Program-made: the position numbers and the translations under genes
Notes under the pieces: generated by a model
Database searches by the model: none
The model's input: the letters and a program-made list of their open reading frames with translations, nothing else
What the model was told of the DNA's origin: nothing
From: an uncultured Veillonellaceae bacterium
Lineage (GTDB): Bacteria > Bacillota > Negativicutes > Veillonellales > Dialisteraceae
Length of the DNA stretch: 9,832 nucleotides
Assembly (NCBI GenBank): GCA_958439155.1
Contig: CAUBUJ010000059.1
Span: 1 to 9,832, forward strand
Direction of reading: 5' to 3'
Shown here: positions 1 to 6,319 of the stretch, one piece after another
How positions within the stretch are numbered: the stretch's first letter is position 1
How the letters are laid out: every line of letters starts with the position of its first letter

Positions 1-2
1 AC

Positions 3-422
3 GGCGCCCATGTGGCGATCCCCAATGATCCCACCAACGGCGGCCGGGCGCTTCTCGTGCTCCAGTCGGCAGGACTCATTAAACTCCGTGACGGCGCGCC
101 GATCACCGCGACCCCGCAGGATATTGTGGAAAATAAGAAGAACCTCCAGTTCTCCGAATTGGAAGCGCCCCAGCTTCCCCGTTCCCTCGATGACGCTGAT
201 ATTTCCGTGATCAACATGAACTTCGCTCTCGAAGCCAAGCTCGATCCGGCGAAGGCGCTCTTCACGGAAGCGAAGGATTCTCCTTACGCCAATATCGTCG
301 CTGTCCGCAAAGGCGATGAAAACCGCCCGGAAATCCAGAAGCTCGTGAAGGCTCTCCAGAGCCAGGAAGTGAAGGATTTCCTGAAGGAAAAATACAAGGG
401 CGCCATCATTCCTACATTCTAA
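3..422 (+). CDS. metQ: MetQ/NlpA-family methionine-binding lipoprotein, C-terminal part (5' end outside window)
   Basis: Substrate-binding component of a D/L-methionine ABC importer, normally a lipoprotein outside the cytoplasmic membrane that delivers substrate to MetI/MetN. The frame is open from the window edge, so the gene is cut at its 5' end; the ATG at 10 and the GTG at 12 are internal and not starts. About 139 residues remain, roughly the last half of the usual 260-280. Family hallmarks visible are AIPNDPTNGGRALLVLQ, a domain-hinge segment reading SVINMNFALEAKLDP, the DSPYANIVAVRKGD motif, and the ending VKDFLKEKYKGAIIPTF, very close to the family's usual C-terminus. The lipobox and the transporter partners would lie upstream of the window. 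It converges on the lon-engB cluster and ends 28 bases before a strong hairpin terminator. The family is clear; methionine as substrate is inferred from the family. Confidence 0.93.
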   Translation, partial: GAHVAIPNDPTNGGRALLVLQSAGLIKLRDGAPITATPQDIVENKKNLQFSELEAPQLPRSLDDADISVINMNFALEAKLDPAKALFTEAKDSPYANIVAVRKGDENRPEIQKLVKALQSQEVKDFLKEKYKGAIIPTF

Positions 423-450
423 TCTGATTTGCCGGGAAAATTCCCAATGA

Positions 451-486
451 AAAAGCATCACAGTTCATCCGCTGTGATGCTTTTTT
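451..486 (+). terminator. Bidirectional rho-independent terminator between metQ and the engB cluster
   Basis: A perfect 13-bp stem (451-463 pairing with 472-484, arm AAAAGCATCACAG) encloses an 8-base loop. On the plus strand the T-run covers 481-486. On the minus strand the complementary A-run at 450-454 supplies five T's. It therefore can end both metQ and the convergent minus-strand genes, whose last stop is at 506. Confidence 0.9.
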
Positions 487-505
487 ATTGGTCATAGGAC
501 AGAAA

Positions 506-1012
506 TCAGTCTCCGCTCTTCACTTCTCCCCCGCCGTGGACGGAGGTATTTCCGTCTACGTGGTAGGTGAATCCCATTCTCGCCCGGGCATCATTCCCGC
601 CGTCACCGCCGCTGGTGTGGCGCAGGCGCAGATCCCCGCTGATTTCAAGAATGGGTGTCCTTTCATCCTTCGGCTCTTCCCATCCGAGCGCGTCCAGTTC
701 CCGGCGGTAAGACTTTTTCATCCGGTCCAATTCCGCATTTTCCTCATCGGTGAGGCCCCGGCCGTTCTCCAGCAGGTCCACGATGACCTTTCCCAATTCA
801 TACCTGGTAAGGGTGTCGCCGTACTGGAAATAGCCCGTCTTGTACGAAGGGGACCGTCCTTCTTCCACCATGCGGTACACCGCTTTGTATTCCCAGCTGC
901 CCTTGCCGGCGCTGTCCCAGGAATTGGGCGCCTGCACATTGTAGGCCTGAGCCGCGGCGGAAGCGCAGAGGGCGCCGAAAAAGAGAAGTACAGATAAAGC
1001 CAGTTTTTTCAT
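506..1012 (-). CDS. Small exported SLH-like / truncated OmpM-type porin-like protein
   Basis: Predicted exported protein of 168 residues. Residues 1-23 form a signal peptide: MKK, then a hydrophobic core LALSVLLFFGALC, then ASAAAQA as a plausible cleavage region. Residues about 37-85 resemble a degenerate S-layer-homology repeat (WEYKAVYRMVEEG, then TRYELGKVIVDLLENG). A charged, probably helical linker follows (DEENAELDRMKKSYRREL). The end (ISGDLRLRH, then DARARMGFTYHVDGNTSV) looks like the opening strands of a porin barrel, after which the protein simply stops. OmpM-type porins of Negativicutes are usually well over 350 residues, so most of the barrel is missing. The ATG at 1012 is preferred because AGGTGA lies five bases upstream. 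A GTG at 1021, overlapping the engB stop, is in frame but has a weaker Shine-Dalgarno. It probably shares the lon-engB transcript. The function is unknown; a periplasmic, peptidoglycan-binding role is inference. Confidence 0.75.
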   Translation of the reverse strand: MKKLALSVLLFFGALCASAAAQAYNVQAPNSWDSAGKGSWEYKAVYRMVEEGRSPSYKTGYFQYGDTLTRYELGKVIVDLLENGRGLTDEENAELDRMKKSYRRELDALGWEEPKDERTPILEISGDLRLRHTSGGDGGNDARARMGFTYHVDGNTSVHGGGEVKSGD

Positions 1013-1017
1013 ATGTA

Positions 1018-1659
1018 TCACCTGCAGATGACCTGCTCAATCACATGGAGGAGATCGTCTCTTCCCTTATTGTCCAGAGAGGAGTAAGCGATGGGATCCG
1101 CCGCGGCAGGAAACAGTTTCTTCAGTTCCCGCAGATTTTTCGATTTCTCGCTGCTCCCCAGTTTGTCCGCCTTGGTACCCACCACCTGCAGGGGCATGTG
1201 GAGCGAGGAAATCCATTCATAAGCCTTTTTATCGATAGGAAGGCCCGGGTGGCGCAGATCCACCAGGAGGCAGAGGAGACGCAGGTTGTGGGAGCGCTCC
1301 ACATATTCCGCGATGAAATCAGACCAGGCGTCCTTGTGCTGCTGCGCCGTCTTGGCGAAGCCATATCCGGGAAGGTCTACCAGGTACCAGTCCTGGCGCT
1401 CTTCTCCTTCTGTCCCCATCCGGCGGGACTGGATGGAAAAGTAATTGATGGTTCTCGTCTTCCCCGGCTCCCGGCTCACGAGAGCGAGGCGCCGCTGCCC
1501 GCAGAGGGAATTGATGAGAGAGGATTTCCCCACATTGGAGCGGCCGATGAAGGCCACTTCCGGCTTCTCGTCTTCCGCGTACTGGCTGCGGCTCACCGCG
1601 GAACGGAGGAAGGCGGCGGAAAAAATGTGGAATTTCTTGATTTCTTTAATTTCAGCCAT
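1018..1659 (-). CDS. engB: Ribosome-biogenesis GTPase EngB (YsxC/YihA)
   Basis: GTP-binding protein of the TRAFAC class that assists late assembly of the large ribosomal subunit in the cytoplasm. At 213 residues it is near the usual 195-210. The G1 P-loop is GRSNVGKSS (39-47), the G2 region PGKTRTINYF (65-74), G3 DLPGYG (95-100), G4 TKADK (162-166), and a G5-like YSSLD follows near 191-195. Compared with familiar homologues, about ten extra polar residues (SRRMGTEGEERQD) sit between the G2 strand and G3. The start ATG overlaps the end of lon by 8 bases (lon TGA at 1652-1654), so expression is probably coupled to lon. The Shine-Dalgarno is only GGTGA, six bases upstream. lon-engB adjacency is widespread in Firmicutes, which supports the assignment. 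Confidence 0.96.
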   Translation of the reverse strand: MAEIKEIKKFHIFSAAFLRSAVSRSQYAEDEKPEVAFIGRSNVGKSSLINSLCGQRRLALVSREPGKTRTINYFSIQSRRMGTEGEERQDWYLVDLPGYGFAKTAQQHKDAWSDFIAEYVERSHNLRLLCLLVDLRHPGLPIDKKAYEWISSLHMPLQVVGTKADKLGSSEKSKNLRELKKLFPAAADPIAYSSLDNKGRDDLLHVIEQVICR

Positions 1660-3988
1660 TTTCTTTCACCAACGCATGGTCCAGCACCTGGTCCATGTTC
1701 TTCACACAGATGAGTTTGAGCCCATCCCGTACGGACTGGGGAATGTCTTCCAGATCTTTCTTATTCTGCTCCGGCAGCAGCACCTGTTTGATCCCCATCT
1801 GGGCGGCGGCGAGGACTTTTTCCTTGAGTCCGCCAATGGGGAGGACATCGCCGTTCAAGGTGATTTCTCCGGTCATGGCGGTGTCGCTCCGCACTTTTCT
1901 GCCGGTGAAGGCAGAGGCCATCGCGGTGGCCATGGTAATCCCCGCGGAGGGGCCGTCTTTCGGGATCGCTCCTTCCGGCAGATGGATATGGATGTCCTGC
2001 TTTTCATAGAAATCATCAGGAAGGCCGAGCTTCTCCGCACGGCTCCGGATATAGGTATACGCCGCTTCCGCCGATTCTTTCATCACGTCTCCGAGCTGGC
2101 CGGTGAGGATGAGCTTTCCGTGGCCCTTGAGCACCACCGCTTCCGTATCGAGCACTTCCCCGCCGGCTACGGTCCAGGCGAGGCCGTTCACCCGGCCCAC
2201 CGCGGAAGGATGCATCTCGGAAAGGGGCAGGAATTTCACCGGTCCCAGGTACTTTTCCACGTTTTTCGCTGTCAGCGGGGGCATCTTGTCGTCATTCATG
2301 ACAATCTTCTTCCCTACCTTGCGGCAGAGGGACGCAATGGTCCGCTCCAGTTCGCGCACCCCCGCTTCTCTCGTATAGCTCCGGATCAGTGTCCGGATGA
2401 GCGGCGCCGGGAAGCGGATATCTTCCCCGGTGAGGCCGTTCCGTTCCCGCTGGCGCGGCACGAGATAGCGCTTGGCGATTTCCATCTTTTCTTCTTCCGT
2501 ATAGCCGGAAAGGGTGATCAGCTCCATCCGGTCCAGGAGCGCCGCCGGAATGGTGGATACATTGTTGGCGGTGGCGATGAAGAAGACATGGGACAAGTCG
2601 AAAGGCATGTCCATGTAATTGTCTGTGAATGTTTTATTCTGCTCCGGATCGAGCGCTTCCAGAAGGGCGGAAGCGGGATCGCCCCGGAAATCGGAACCCA
2701 CTTTGTCGATCTCGTCGAGGAGAATCACCGGGTTCATGGACTTGGCGGAGGCCATCGCCTCAATGAAGCGTCCCGGCATGGCGCCGATATAGGTGCGGCG
2801 GTGGCCGCGGATCTCCGCTTCATCGTGAATGCCGCCGAGAGCGATGCGGGCGAATTTCCGGTTCATCGCCCGGGCGATGGATTTGGCCAGGCTGGTCTTC
2901 CCCACGCCGGGAGGGCCGGCGAAGCAGAGAATGCTGCCCTTCGCGTTGGGCGCGAGGATCCGCACCGCCAGGTATTCGAGAATGCGGTCCTTGATCTGCT
3001 TGAGGCCGTAATGGTCTTCATCGAGCATTTTCTGGGCTTTCTGCAGATTCAGATTGTCCTTCGTTTCCTTCCCCCAGGGGAGGTCAAAAATCCAGTCCAG
3101 GTAGTTCCGGATGACCGCCGATTCGGCCATCATGGGAGGCATGGTTTCAAGACGGGAAATTTCCTTTTCGACTTTCTCGCGAATCTCCGCGGGAATGGCG
3201 GATTTTTTCAGCTTTTCCTTGTATTCTTCCGCTTCCTCTTCTGTGGTGACCCGGTCGCCCAACTGGTCATGGATGGTTTTGATTTTCTGGCGCAGGTAGT
3301 AATCATGCTGCTCCTTCTCCATGCGGGTCCGCACGTCGGAATTGAGCTTCGACTCGAGGGCGCCGATCTGCACTTCCGTATCCACGAGGATCTTCACCTG
3401 GCGGAGCCGCGCCGCCACGTCAGTCAGTTCCAGCACTTTCTGCTTTTCCGACGGCGCCACCATGAGCTGGGACGTGACGAAATCGGCGGCCTGTCCCGGA
3501 TCGGTGGTGGTCTTCAGCTGGGCCATGATCTCATCAGGCAGGCTCTGCCGGGAGTCATGCATCCAGCGGAAGAAATTGTCGATAATTACCCGGCGGTACG
3601 CTTCCATTTCCACCGGATCCCCTGCGATGTCGCTCAGGTCTTCCACCTGGGCGGTGAGGTATCCTTTCTTCCGCTCAATCTGGGAAAGGCGCACCCGGGA
3701 TACCCCTTCCGCGAGAATCCGGAGAATCCCTCCGGGAAGCTGGAGCATCTGCTTCACTTTGACTACGGTGCCTGTTTCATACAAATCGTCCGGCGCGGGC
3801 ACTTCCACCATGGGGTCTTTCTGCATGGCCATGACCAGGTACCGGTCCATTTCCGCGGAACGGCGCACCGCCGCGGCGGATTCTTTCCGGCCAATGTCAA
3901 GATTGGCTGTCATGTGCGGGTAAATCACTATATCTCTAAGCGCCACAAGGGGCAGGATCAGGGGCTCTGTATGATTGGTTTCGTTCAT
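1652..3988 (-). CDS. lon: ATP-dependent Lon protease (LonA type)
   Basis: Cytoplasmic AAA+ serine protease that degrades misfolded and regulatory proteins; 778 residues, a typical LonA length. The order is as expected: an N-terminal substrate-recognition domain starting near LPLVALRDIVIYPH, a long charged coiled-coil region at about 190-290, the AAA+ module with Walker A GPPGVGKTS near 354-362 and Walker B VILLDEIDK, then the protease domain with PKDGPSAG carrying the nucleophile Ser681 and GGLKEKV carrying the dyad lysine, Lys724 by alignment with E. coli Lys722. All catalytic motifs are intact. The ATG at 3988 has a strong GGAGG six bases upstream (3995-3999). The gene lies behind the clpX terminator with a 246-base gap, so it probably has its own promoter; engB follows with an 8-base overlap. 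I see no clear CtsR or HrcA/CIRCE operator upstream, so the stress control common for lon in Firmicutes is not shown here. Confidence 0.98.
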   Translation of the reverse strand: MNETNHTEPLILPLVALRDIVIYPHMTANLDIGRKESAAAVRRSAEMDRYLVMAMQKDPMVEVPAPDDLYETGTVVKVKQMLQLPGGILRILAEGVSRVRLSQIERKKGYLTAQVEDLSDIAGDPVEMEAYRRVIIDNFFRWMHDSRQSLPDEIMAQLKTTTDPGQAADFVTSQLMVAPSEKQKVLELTDVAARLRQVKILVDTEVQIGALESKLNSDVRTRMEKEQHDYYLRQKIKTIHDQLGDRVTTEEEAEEYKEKLKKSAIPAEIREKVEKEISRLETMPPMMAESAVIRNYLDWIFDLPWGKETKDNLNLQKAQKMLDEDHYGLKQIKDRILEYLAVRILAPNAKGSILCFAGPPGVGKTSLAKSIARAMNRKFARIALGGIHDEAEIRGHRRTYIGAMPGRFIEAMASAKSMNPVILLDEIDKVGSDFRGDPASALLEALDPEQNKTFTDNYMDMPFDLSHVFFIATANNVSTIPAALLDRMELITLSGYTEEEKMEIAKRYLVPRQRERNGLTGEDIRFPAPLIRTLIRSYTREAGVRELERTIASLCRKVGKKIVMNDDKMPPLTAKNVEKYLGPVKFLPLSEMHPSAVGRVNGLAWTVAGGEVLDTEAVVLKGHGKLILTGQLGDVMKESAEAAYTYIRSRAEKLGLPDDFYEKQDIHIHLPEGAIPKDGPSAGITMATAMASAFTGRKVRSDTAMTGEITLNGDVLPIGGLKEKVLAAAQMGIKQVLLPEQNKKDLEDIPQSVRDGLKLICVKNMDQVLDHALVKENG

Positions 3989-4101
3989 ATGATTCCTCCG
4001 TTATGAGAAGACAGGACCTGCCGGCGAATGTCCCGGGGCCGTCTCCATAATGAAAAACGAAGCGCCGCCCAATAGAATGGCACAGCTCTATCGTTTCCTG
4101 T

Positions 4102-4131
4102 ATTGTAACACAGCGGTAAGTATATTGGAAA
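4102..4131 (-). promoter_or_regulatory. Candidate lon promoter
   Basis: Read on the minus strand: a -35-like TTTCCA (4126-4131), an 18-base spacer and a -10-like TACAAT (4102-4107, five of six to consensus). This would start transcription near 4095 and give lon a leader of about 107 bases. Just upstream is a tandem 7-base repeat, plus-strand ATTTTCA twice at 4131-4144, which touches the -35. The stretch between the clpX terminator and lon is AT-rich here, unlike the surrounding genes. The -35 is weak, so this is only a candidate. Confidence 0.35.
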
Positions 4132-4152
4132 TTTTCAATTTTCAAAGCAAAG

Positions 4153-4179
4153 AAAAAGAGCTGTCTCAGGGACAGCTCT
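4153..4179 (-). terminator. Rho-independent terminator of the tig-clpP-clpX unit
   Basis: On the minus strand a perfect 9-bp stem (4171-4179 with 4157-4165, arm AGAGCTGTC) closes a 5-base loop and is followed at once by TTTTT (4153-4157) and then CTTTG. It lies about 56 bases after the clpX stop, separating clpX from lon. Confidence 0.9.
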
Positions 4180-4234
4180 CTTCTCCCATGGAAAGGTTCC
4201 CGCCAAGCGCCGGGGATTTCCTTTCCGTCACTCT

Positions 4235-5545
4235 TTATTTCACCGGGGCCAGCGCGGAGGGACCCGCTTTTTTCGCGGGCTCTTCTTTTGGTTCCGCCTC
4301 TTCTTTTCTTTCCCCGTATTCGAGGATCGGTTCCTTGTGATGGAGCACCACGTCTTCGGTGACGCGGCATTTCACCACATTCTTCATGCCCGGCACTTCA
4401 TACATGACGTGCTGCATGATTTTTTCGATGATCGCCCGGAGGCCGCGGGCGCCGGTATTTCTGGCGATGGCCTGACGGGCAATGTCCCGGATCGCCGCCT
4501 TGTCAAATTCCAAATCCACATGATCCATGGCAAGGAGCTTCTGGTACTGCTTCACAAGGGCGTTCTTCGGTTCGGTGAGAATTTCCACAAGCGCGTCTTC
4601 ATCGAGAGGATGGAGGCTCACCACTACAGGAAGGCGACCGATGAATTCCGGGATGAGCCCGAATTTCAGAAGATCTTCGGGCTGCACTTTCTGGAGAATT
4701 TCTCCCATGCGCCGTTCTTCCTTGCGGTGGATATCCGCGCCGAAGCCGATGGTGCTCTTCGTCATGCGCCGCTCAATAACGCGGTCAATGCCGTCAAAAG
4801 CGCCGCCGCAGATGAAGAGGATATTGGACGTATCGATCTGGATCATTTCCTGGTTCGGGTGTTTCCGTCCGCCCTGGGGAGGAACGCTGGCGACGGTCCC
4901 TTCGAGGATCTTCAGGAGCGCCTGCTGCACCCCTTCGCCGGAAACGTCCCGGGTGATGGACGGATTGTCCGATTTGCGGGCGATCTTGTCGATTTCATCG
5001 ATGTAGATGATGCCCCGTTCCGCTTTTTCAATATCGTAGTCCGCTGCCTGGATGAGACGGAGAAGAATATTCTCCACGTCTTCCCCGACGTACCCCGCTT
5101 CGGTGAGGCTTGTGGCGTCGGAAATGGCGAAAGGCACGTCAAGGAATTTCGCCAGAGTCTGCGCCAGGAGCGTTTTCCCGCTCCCGGTGGGTCCCAGCAT
5201 GATGATGTTGGACTTCTGCAGCTCCACATCATTGTCATCCGCTTTTTCGCTCTGAATCCGCTTGTAGTGGTTGTACACCGCCACGGAGAGGGCAATCTTC
5301 GCGTCATCCTGGCCGATGACATACTGGTCGAGGTCCGCTTTGATTTCGGAAGGAACGGGAAGCTTGAAATGGACGGCTTTCTTCTGCTTGTCCTGGCGCA
5401 TCTCTTCCTTCAGGATATTCTCGCACACTTCGATACATTCGTTGCAGATATACACGCCGGGGCCGGCGATCAGTTTCTCCACTTCATCTGCGGAGCGGCC
5501 GCAGAAGCTGCATACCGGAGGGGCATTGCGGTTATTTTTATCCAA
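4235..5545 (-). CDS. clpX: ClpX, ATP-dependent unfoldase subunit of ClpXP protease
   Basis: AAA+ hexamer that recognises, unfolds and feeds substrates into ClpP. Of 436 residues, the first 40 or so form the C4 zinc-binding domain (Cys12, Cys15, Cys34, Cys37). Walker A is GPTGSGKT (118-125), the pore-1 loop GYVGED (151-156), Walker B IIYIDEID (179-186), the RKH loop is at 227-229, and the IGF loop that docks on ClpP is at 266-268. The sensor-2 region reads NTGARGLRAI. The last 20 or so residues are a low-complexity Glu/Lys/Pro/Ala tail. The start is TTG (5543-5545): no ATG exists before residue 49, and starting there would delete the zinc domain. An AAGGAGG four bases upstream confirms TTG. 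It follows clpP by nine bases and is probably translationally coupled to it. A terminator follows at 4153-4179. Confidence 0.98.
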   Translation of the reverse strand: MDKNNRNAPPVCSFCGRSADEVEKLIAGPGVYICNECIEVCENILKEEMRQDKQKKAVHFKLPVPSEIKADLDQYVIGQDDAKIALSVAVYNHYKRIQSEKADDNDVELQKSNIIMLGPTGSGKTLLAQTLAKFLDVPFAISDATSLTEAGYVGEDVENILLRLIQAADYDIEKAERGIIYIDEIDKIARKSDNPSITRDVSGEGVQQALLKILEGTVASVPPQGGRKHPNQEMIQIDTSNILFICGGAFDGIDRVIERRMTKSTIGFGADIHRKEERRMGEILQKVQPEDLLKFGLIPEFIGRLPVVVSLHPLDEDALVEILTEPKNALVKQYQKLLAMDHVDLEFDKAAIRDIARQAIARNTGARGLRAIIEKIMQHVMYEVPGMKNVVKCRVTEDVVLHHKEPILEYGERKEEAEPKEEPAKKAGPSALAPVK

Positions 5546-5549
5546 AGGT

Positions 5550-5556
5550 CCTCCTT
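5550..5556 (-). promoter_or_regulatory. Shine-Dalgarno of clpX, overlapping the clpP stop codon
   Basis: On the minus strand AAGGAGG shares its first two A's with the TAA stop of clpP (5555-5557) and sits four bases before the TTG start of clpX. A full-strength ribosome binding site beside a weak start codon, built on the preceding stop, suggests clpX translation depends on ribosomes finishing clpP. Confidence 0.85.
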
Positions 5557-6151
5557 ACGCTTTCGTCAGGTCGCTGCGGGTCAGTATTTTGTCAATGAGT
5601 CCATACTGCAGCGCCTGCTCCGCTGTCATGAAATTATCCCGTTCCGTGTCGTGACGGATCTTGTCGATGGGCTGTCCGCTGTGTCTTGAGAGAATGCCGT
5701 TCAGTTCTTCCCGGAGACGGAGGATCTCCCGGGCATGAATCTCGATTTCCGTGGCCTGGCCCTGGACGCCGCCGAGAGGCTGGTGGATCATCACGTTGGA
5801 ATGGGGCAGGGCGAAACGCTTGCCTGCCGCGCCGGACGTGAGAAGCACCGCCGCCATGCTGGCGCAGGAACCGATACAGATGGTGGATACATCGGGACGG
5901 ATGTACTGCATCGTATCATAAATCGCCATGCCGGCAGTGACTACGCCGCCGGGGCTGTTGATATAGAGATGGATATCTTTGTCCGGATTTTCCGCTTCGA
6001 GGAAAAGAAGCTGCGCAATGATCACATTGGCGCTGTGGTCATCGATGGGACCATCGAGGAAAATAATCCGGTCTTTTAAAAGACGGGAATAGATATCGTA
6101 AGAGCGTTCACCGCGGGCCGTCTGTTCGACCACAATCGGTACATAAGCCAT
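5555..6151 (-). CDS. clpP: ClpP, proteolytic subunit of Clp protease
   Basis: Tetradecameric serine peptidase; with ClpX it degrades unfolded and tagged proteins in the cytoplasm. The 198 residues match the usual length. The catalytic triad is complete: Ser98 in GSCASMAA, His123 in MIHQPLGG and Asp172 in ERDNFM. The oxyanion-region NSPGG is at 65-69, and the N-terminal MAYVPIVVEQTARGERSYDI is the typical short propeptide/axial-loop sequence. The ATG at 6151 is preceded by AAAGGGGTGA. It lies between tig (168-base gap containing two hairpins) and clpX (nine-base gap). No operator was recognised upstream. Confidence 0.98.
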   Translation of the reverse strand: MAYVPIVVEQTARGERSYDIYSRLLKDRIIFLDGPIDDHSANVIIAQLLFLEAENPDKDIHLYINSPGGVVTAGMAIYDTMQYIRPDVSTICIGSCASMAAVLLTSGAAGKRFALPHSNVMIHQPLGGVQGQATEIEIHAREILRLREELNGILSRHSGQPIDKIRHDTERDNFMTAEQALQYGLIDKILTRSDLTKA

Positions 6152-6194
6152 GGGATCACCCCTTTCAAAGGCTTACAAGTCAATAACTATGGGA

Positions 6195-6212
6195 TCCCTC
6201 TGCGAAGAGGGA
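6195..6212 (-). other. Short perfect hairpin in the tig-clpP spacer
   Basis: A 7-bp perfect inverted repeat (TCCCTCT, 6195-6201, with 6206-6212) closes a four-base loop, GCGA on the plus strand and TCGC on the transcribed minus strand. It lies about 45 bases before the clpP start and immediately follows, in the direction of transcription, the larger palindrome at 6222-6265. There is no T-run, so it is not an obvious terminator. Confidence 0.5.
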
Positions 6213-6221
6213 ATGTGCAAA

Positions 6222-6265
6222 GAACTAAAAGGGCGGTTTAGCATGCTAAGCCGTTCTTTTAGTTC
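6222..6265 (-). repeat. 44-base palindrome in the tig-clpP spacer
   Basis: Two 22-base arms meet at the centre 6243/6244 with no spacer; the outer ten bases (GAACTAAAAG) and the inner six (TTAGCA/TGCTAA) are perfect. Only three positions deviate (6232/6255, 6233/6254, 6237/6250). Read as plus-strand RNA they are G-U wobbles, so the stem would be unbroken; in the tig-clpP transcript they are A-C mismatches. No T-run follows on either strand. It could be a processing or stability element of the polycistronic RNA, a protein-binding palindrome, or a dispersed intergenic repeat. Confidence 0.6.
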
Positions 6266-6319
6266 CGCAATTAAAGTTCATGCTGCTTCGTGAGGAAGCT
6301 GCTATGAGTATCTATATCC

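Noticed and set aside
1013..1021. GTG at 1021 as the start of the SLH-like protein
   Set aside because: It gives a GTGA overlap with the engB stop, but the ATG at 1012 has the better-spaced AGGTGA and starts a standard signal peptide.
1445..4006. An 853-codon open frame on the plus strand opposite lon and engB
   Set aside because: It is exactly antisense to two well-conserved genes, rich in His, Phe and Gly as expected from the reverse complement of GC-biased codons, and has no family resemblance or ribosome binding site.
4000..4234. CtsR or HrcA (CIRCE) operators upstream of lon; also checked upstream of clpP at 6152-6319
   Set aside because: Neither the GGTCAAA-type tandem repeat of CtsR nor the TTAGCACTC/GAGTGCTAA inverted repeat is present.
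4337..5689. A 450-codon open frame on the plus strand opposite clpX and the end of clpP
   Set aside because: Antisense shadow of conserved genes with the same His/Phe-rich composition and no independent support.
6222..6265. The palindrome as the tig terminator
   Set aside because: No T-run follows on the minus strand; only TCTTTGC, broken by G and C.
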